From Artemia franciscana (Eukaryota; Arthropoda; Branchiopoda; Anostraca; Artemiidae): a DNA stretch of 64,000 nt. Shown one piece after another: positions 58,685 through 64,000 of the stretch (the stretch's first letter is position 1; each line of letters begins with the position of its first letter). The notes beneath the pieces were generated by a model, which saw only the letters and a list, made by a program, of their open reading frames with translations, was not told the DNA's origin and did not search any database. The translations under genes and the position numbers were made by a program. The DNA is taken from NCBI RefSeq assembly GCF_032884065.1, contig NC_088879.1, positions 23,670,038 through 23,734,037 of the forward strand. The letters are read 5' to 3'.

Positions 58685-59120
58685 TTGATATTAAGTTACC
58701 CACTACCAGCTGTCAAACTTAATTTGACAGTTTTGTCCGGTGCTCTGGTCTCTCAATCTCACTTTATGAAGGACTTCAGAGTGCTGGGAAGGAAAAGGGG
58801 TGCCATATTAAGGGTGCTGGGAAGGGAAAAAGAATTTTCCCAACGTTAGAACTAAGATAAATGTATGTAATAATTTTACTATATTGTATGAATTATATGT
58901 TTGTAAATTTATAGATGTTGGTAGGAAATGGGAGGAGTGGTTCCCCAACCACTGATTTATCATTGGGTCATTTAATAACTTATTTTTCGTTTTAGAGTGA
59001 AGATGATGATTTTGAACGTGTATGCCATCCAAGAAAACATAGAAGCAGAAAGGGAAATGTATCAAATATATATTTCAACATGGCAGTAAGTCACTTTTCA
59101 GAGTGTGTTGAGTCTTGATG
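58685..59120. other. End of local repeat, then unique DNA
   Basis: 58685-58760 is the continuation of the tandem repeat interrupted at 55274 (GACAGTTTTGTCCGGTGCTC). After that there is a small direct repeat (GTGCTGGGAAGG at about 58778 and 58818) and AT-rich unique sequence without a gene. Confidence 0.5.
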
Positions 59121-61200
59121 TGTATTGATGGTATTAACCAAGTGACATAAAGTGATCCCAAATTCTGTTGGTCTGTCAATATAAAATAGAAATAGATAGG
59201 AAAAAATAGAAAAAAACAAAGGATTTTTAACTTACGAACGGATGATGGGATCTTAATGAAATTTTTTGTTCGGAAGGACATCTCTTATTTTAAATCCTGA
59301 CCAGATCCAGTGACATTTGGGGGAGTTGAAGGGGGAGGGAGCCTAAAATCTTGGAAAACGCTTAGAGTGGAGGGATCGGGATGAAACTTGGTGGGAAAAA
59401 TAAAAAGAAGTCCTAGATACGTGACTGACATAACCAGAACGGATTTGCTCTGTTTTGGGGAGTTGGGGGGAGGGAGGGTTAATTCCGAAAAACTAGAAAA
59501 AATGAGGTATTTTTAGCTTACGAAGGTATTTTACTTACGATTGGATCTTAATGAAATTTGAAGTTTGGAAGGATATGGTGTCTCCAAGCTCTTACTTTAA
59601 ATCCCGACTGGATCTGGGGACATTGGGGGGAATTGAGGGGGAACCTAAAATCTTGGAAAACGCTTAGAGTGGATGGATCGGGATGAAACTTGGTGGGAAA
59701 ATAATCATAAGTCCTAGATCGTGATTGACATAACCGGAACGGATCCGCTCTCAATGGGGGAGTTGGGGGAGGGGGGTTAAATCTGAAAAATTAAAAAATA
59801 GAGGTATTTTAACTTACGAAGGAGTGATCGGATCTTAATGAAATTTTATACTTGGCAGGATAACATGTCTCAGGGCTCTTATTTTAAATCCCGACCGGAT
59901 CCGGTGAAGGGGAAGTTTGGGGGAACCTAAAATCTTGGAAAACGCTTAGAGTGGAGGGATCGGGATGAAACTTGTTGGGAAAAATAAGCACAAGTCCTAG
60001 ATACGGGATTGGCATAACCGGAACAGATCTGCTCTCTTTGGGGGTTAATTCTAAAAAAATAGAAAAATTGGGTATTTTTAACGTACGAAAGAGTGATTGT
60101 ATCTTAATGAAGTTTCATATTTAGAAGGTCCTCGAAACTCAGATATCTTATTTTAAATCCCGACCGGATCCAGTGTCATTATTGGGTGGGGGAATCTTGG
60201 AAAACGCTTATAACGGAGAGATCAGGATGAAACTTGGTGGAAAGAATAAGCACAAGTCCAAGACAGGTGACTGACATAACTGGACCGGATCCGATCTCTT
60301 TGGGGAGTTGGGGGGGGGAGTAATTTGAAAAATTTGAAAAAATGAGGTATTTGTAACTTACGAATGAACGGGTGGTCAGATCCTAATGAAATTTGATATC
60401 TAGAAGGATCTTGTTCTTCAGAATCCTCATTTTAAATCCCGACCAGATCTGGTGACATTGAAGGGAGTTTGAGGGGGAAACCAGAATTCTTGGAAAACGT
60501 GAAAATCGAGGTATCTTACGAACGGGTGATCGGATCTTAATGAAACTTGATATATAGAAGAATCTTATGTCTCAGATGTTCCATTTACAATTCGAATCAG
60601 ATCCGGGGACATAGAGGGTTGGAAGGGGGAAACAGAAATCTTGGAAACTGGAAATCTTGGAAAACCCTTGTAGTGGAGAGATCGAGATGAAACTTAATGG
60701 CAAGAATAAGCACAAGTTATAGATGCGGTATTGACATAAATGGTACGGATCCGTTCTCTTTGGGGGATCTTAATGAAATTTGATATTTAAAAGGAACTCA
60801 TGTCTCAGAACTCTGATTTTAAATTCCGTCCAGATATGTTGACAGAAATCTTGGGAATCTTGGAAAACGCTTATAAATGACGTAGATACGTGATTGACGT
60901 AACCGGACTGGATATGTTCTCTTTGAGGGAGTTAGGAGGTGGGGTTCAGTGCTTTTGCGAGTTTGGTGCTTCTGGACGTGCTAGGACGATTAAAAATTGG
61001 TAGGCGTGTCAGGCAGCTGCACAAATTGACTTGAGAAAGTCGTTTTCCCTGATTAGACCATCTGGGGGGCTGAACGGAGAGGAAAAGTTAGAAAAATTGA
61101 GGTATTTTTAACGTACGAGTGGGTGATCAAATCTTAATGAATTGGGATATTTAAAGGAGCTCGTGACTCAGCTGTTATTTTAAATCCCAACTGACATTAA
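59121..61200 (+). repeat. Family D tandem array 2
   Basis: After a leader (ACCAAGTGACATAAAGTGAT at about 59138) the signature (G)GATCTTAATGAAATTT recurs near 59248, 59544, 59828, 60096, 60372, 60528, 60765 and 61128. Steps are about 296, 284, 268, 276, 156, 237 and 363 bp. The last step contains a second leader (GTGCTAGGACGATTAAAAAT near 60980). Units share AAATCTTGGAAAACGCTTA, GATCGGGATGAAACTTGGTG and GACATAACCGGAACGGATC. Open frames on the minus strand recur in several units but have no start or domain support. Confidence 0.85.
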
Positions 61201-62257
61201 GCCTCTGATTTTAAAAAGCAAGGGAGTCCAACATTGTAAACAATTGAAAGAACCGAGGGAGGAACTTACCGACACAACGGATGACACATAAAAACACTAA
61301 GCCAGCATCCTCAATCATCGGACCTCGCTGACCATGAGGAGGACAGCCCCGAAGCCGAAACTTCCCCAGCACCTATAAGTCCATCATCAATAGCCCCTTT
61401 CCCACCTATAACACCGATAGAGACCCTTCCCCAACCCATAAATCTTGAGTGTAGCTCAGCTCTCCACTATACATCTCAGATAGATGGCTCTGGTTGACTT
61501 TGCAGCAGTCCCAGAGACCAATCTAAGTTTAGCTTATTTGTGCCTGTTTCATGTAATCTAACGAAAGGATGCTGTTTATTATATAGTTATTGACACTCCT
61601 AAGTTTGTCTAATGTGTGTGCCTTGTCATTGAAAATATGATAAAGTAGCTTTAATCGAACTGTTTTCACCTGAGTTAACTGTAACGGTATCTTTTTTTGC
61701 AAAAATTCTAAGTTTAGCTTAATTGTGCCTGATTCGCGCAATACAGCGAAAAGAATACTGTTTATTATATAGTTATTGACACTATTAAGTTTGTCTAATG
61801 TGTGCAATGCCATTCAAATACAATAAAGAAGCCTTAATTGGACTGTTTTCGCCTGAGTTAACTGTGGCGTCATCTTTTTTTGCAAAACTCGTAGCATTAA
61901 ATTTGCTCAGAAGAACACCAGATGACAGACCACTGCCCCAAGAGCTCCTGTCTAACTGTAAAAAGGGGAAACGATGACGCAAGCATGGCAGCAAACGAGG
62001 CCAGTTGATGATCCCAGTTATCGTTTCATTGATATCAACCAGTCTTGCTCCGAAAACCTAACCCCATCAACGTATCCTTGTTAAGATAGATTGCTCTACA
62101 AATGCCAATATGCCATCTCATATTACTTTCAATCAAGCTCCAATATATTTGACTAGTAGTGATCAGCCTCCCCCCCCCCCTATTAGGGTCAGTGACTAGT
62201 AGTGATCAGCCTCCCCCCCCCCTATTAAGGTCAGTGACTTTTAATTCGAAAAATAGA
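61201..62257 (+). other. 5' region of the LINE with local duplications
   Basis: It holds a diverged tandem duplication of about 184 bp (61528-61712 and 61713-61895; shared TTATATAGTTATTGACACT and GAGTTAACTGT). A younger 43-bp tandem duplication starts GACTAGTAGTGATCAGCCTC at 62151 and 62194. A weak coding trace at 61980-62090 (DDPSYRFIDINQSCSENL) could be the end of a LINE ORF1, but it is too short to be sure. Confidence 0.45.
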
Positions 62258-64000
62258 ATGCCGAATTTTCTCGTTGTAAACTGCCAGTCATTATGTAACA
62301 AAATGGAAGAATTTGAATTTATCGTCCGTCAAAATAGTATCCCAGTTATCGCAGTTACAGAAACGTGGAATCTTGATAGGTTGTCAGGTCATATGGCAGG
62401 CTAAGAAATTTCCCTGAGCACACGTGCTGATTGAGGTGAGCATAGACTAGGTGGAGGTGTTGCCTTGTACATTCGGAAAGACATCCCCTGCAAATTATTA
62501 CTGGAATTATTTGATCCAGCTCATGAAGTAATCTGGGCTATCTGCTATCTTCCCCGTCGCTTTTCTTGTATTATAGTCGCTTCAGTATATTACCCGGAAA
62601 GTGCCAGAAACCGGGGTGACTTGGTTTTCCACCTCGAAACGACTATTGATCACCTGAGAAGTATATACAGTAGCCTAGCTTTTATTATAGGAGGAGACTT
62701 TAACCAAACCAACAAGAGTTGGTTATCATCTTGTTTGTCTTTAAAACAAGTAGTGGTCATACCCACCCACTCTTTGGGGGAGGGCATATTGGAACTTATA
62801 CTCACAATTTGTGATAATTTTTACTCCCCTTTCTTTTCTCTTAGTCCCGTTGGCATGTCAGACCACAACGCAATTCTGTGGAAAGCAAGAAAAGTTCATA
62901 CAAAGCCCAAACTATCCCGTTTTTCTGTGCGTCCTTGTACGGAGTTGGCCATCTGTGAATACGGTCGATGGATTGGCACATTTCATTTCCCCGAAATGTA
63001 CAGTAACGAGCCCTTGGATACTAAGGTATCCGATTTCAATGCCACTTTACTTGGATCTTTAATATACCTAAAGATCTTTACAGCAAAATCATTTGTTGTT
63101 AGTGAATACGACAAACCATGGATCTCTCCAGCTATTAAATCATTAATAAAACAGAGGTCTCGTCTCAACTCATGGGGTGATATTATCAACGGCAAGAAAT
63201 TGCGGATTCAATTAGTCTCTTTGGTAAGGAAAGCTAAAGATCGCTATGGTTGTGAAACCATGCCCTACGAACTACTTACTTCAGACCCCCAAAAAGTGGC
63301 ACAACGCTGTGAAAAAAGTGGCTGGCCAAGCTTTTGACAGCAGTTTAAAGCTCAGCAATGATGATGGGTCCTTAATCAGTGCGGAAGAAGTGAGCGAATC
63401 CTTCACCAAGATCTGCATTACCTATCCACCTATTACGGCTGATGAAAAGTCCACCATACTTGAAAAATGTGAGCGTGAGAACAACATAATAGTCAGTGAG
63501 TTCGACGTTTACTCGGAATTACGGAAGATCAAACCGAATACATCTTCATACCCTGGTGAATTACCTGCCAAATTACTACTTGAATATGCAGCCTTTATAG
63601 CATTACCACTGTCCAGCGTCATAAACGAGTGTTTTGCTTCCGGCTATTTCCCGTCACAATGGAAACGGGCCTATATTAGAATTATTCCAAAAAGCGTGCT
63701 ACTAGTCCATGCGACGATCTCCGCTCGATCTCACTTACACCTTGTTTGGCGGAAGTAATTGAAGCCTTCATATTCAAGTTTCTTCTGAAAAAAATTCATT
63801 GGCGTACTGATAAATTCCAGTATGGTGGGCTCCCCAAGTGTAGTACTACAATCTACCTAGTACGGATGTTTGACTGTGTCCTCCAATGGCTCGAAAAAGG
63901 TAGCTGTTTCGTCGACATTTGCGCAGTAGATTTCAGAAAGGCCTTTGACCTAATCCGCCACCTGACTGCAGGCATGAATCTCCAGGAAATGGGTGCCACA
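62258..64000 (+). pseudogene. LINE ORF2, endonuclease and start of RT, partial at window end
   Basis: From the ATG at 62258: FLVVNCQSLCNKMEEFE and IAVTETW (endonuclease start), two in-frame stops (TAA 62402, TGA near 62432), GGGVALYIRKDIP, IIVASVYYPESA, AFIIGGDFNQ near 62690 and GMSDHNAILW near 62860 complete the endonuclease. After a frameshift near 63280 the linker reads KWHNAVKKVAGQAFD and ELPAKLLLEYAAF. A second shift near 63695 leads into DDLRSISLTPCLAEVIEAF, FQYGGLPKCSTT and AVDFRKAFDLIRH (first RT motifs) before the window ends. The catalytic YADD box lies outside. It is a different lineage from the 35.7-40.1 kb LINE. Degenerate. Confidence 0.8.

Overview
The window looks like eukaryotic, metazoan intergenic and intronic DNA from a repeat-rich, AT-rich genome. 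It holds (TA)n microsatellites, an exon-like block with splice signals, degenerate non-LTR retrotransposons, a Penelope-like element, a hAT transposon, a Helitron, and many copies of non-coding hairpin repeats. I see no bacterial operon, rRNA, tRNA or CRISPR array. An arthropod, perhaps a branchiopod crustacean such as a brine shrimp, would fit. That is only an impression of the repeat style; nothing here proves the taxon.

The commonest component is a repeat I call family A. A typical copy is about 1.6-1.8 kb, with a hairpin of about 300 bp at one end, a chain of smaller hairpins in the arm, and the palindrome CAGTTCGTGGTAACGAACTG at the other end. About fifteen copies, from fresh to very decayed, cover much of the window. 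Here strand + means hairpin first and terminal palindrome last. An older relative forms the block at 1-1230, repeated at 8330-9784. Family B is a 628-bp foldback element, complete at 30163-30790. Family D forms two tandem arrays (33871-35110 and 59121-61200) plus a single unit near 2550.

Layout: 1-13.9 kb is repeats, with one exon-like block at 7446-8261 interrupted by a stop codon. 13.9-33.9 kb has a Helitron-like element, family B and A copies and three LINE fragments. 33.9-35.1 kb is a family D array. 35.5-45.3 kb is one family A copy split by a LINE (whose ORF1 resembles a PWWP domain), a second family A copy, and a Helitron that landed in a (TA)n tract. 45.3-49.9 kb is a Penelope-like element with inverted terminal repeats carrying hammerhead-like motifs. 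50.3-54.5 kb is a family A copy split by a hAT element with near-perfect 8-bp target duplications. 55.3-58.7 kb is a large Helitron-like element whose insertion point can be read from a neighbouring empty site. 59.1-61.2 kb is the second family D array, and 62.3-64.0 kb is the 5' part of another LINE that runs off the window.

Every transposon coding region I could read carries stops or frameshifts, so none looks active. The most useful observations are the hammerhead-like motifs, the PWWP-like ORF1, the Helitron-like insertion with its gene-like internal ORF, the serial-hairpin family A, and the nested insertions, which give a relative chronology.
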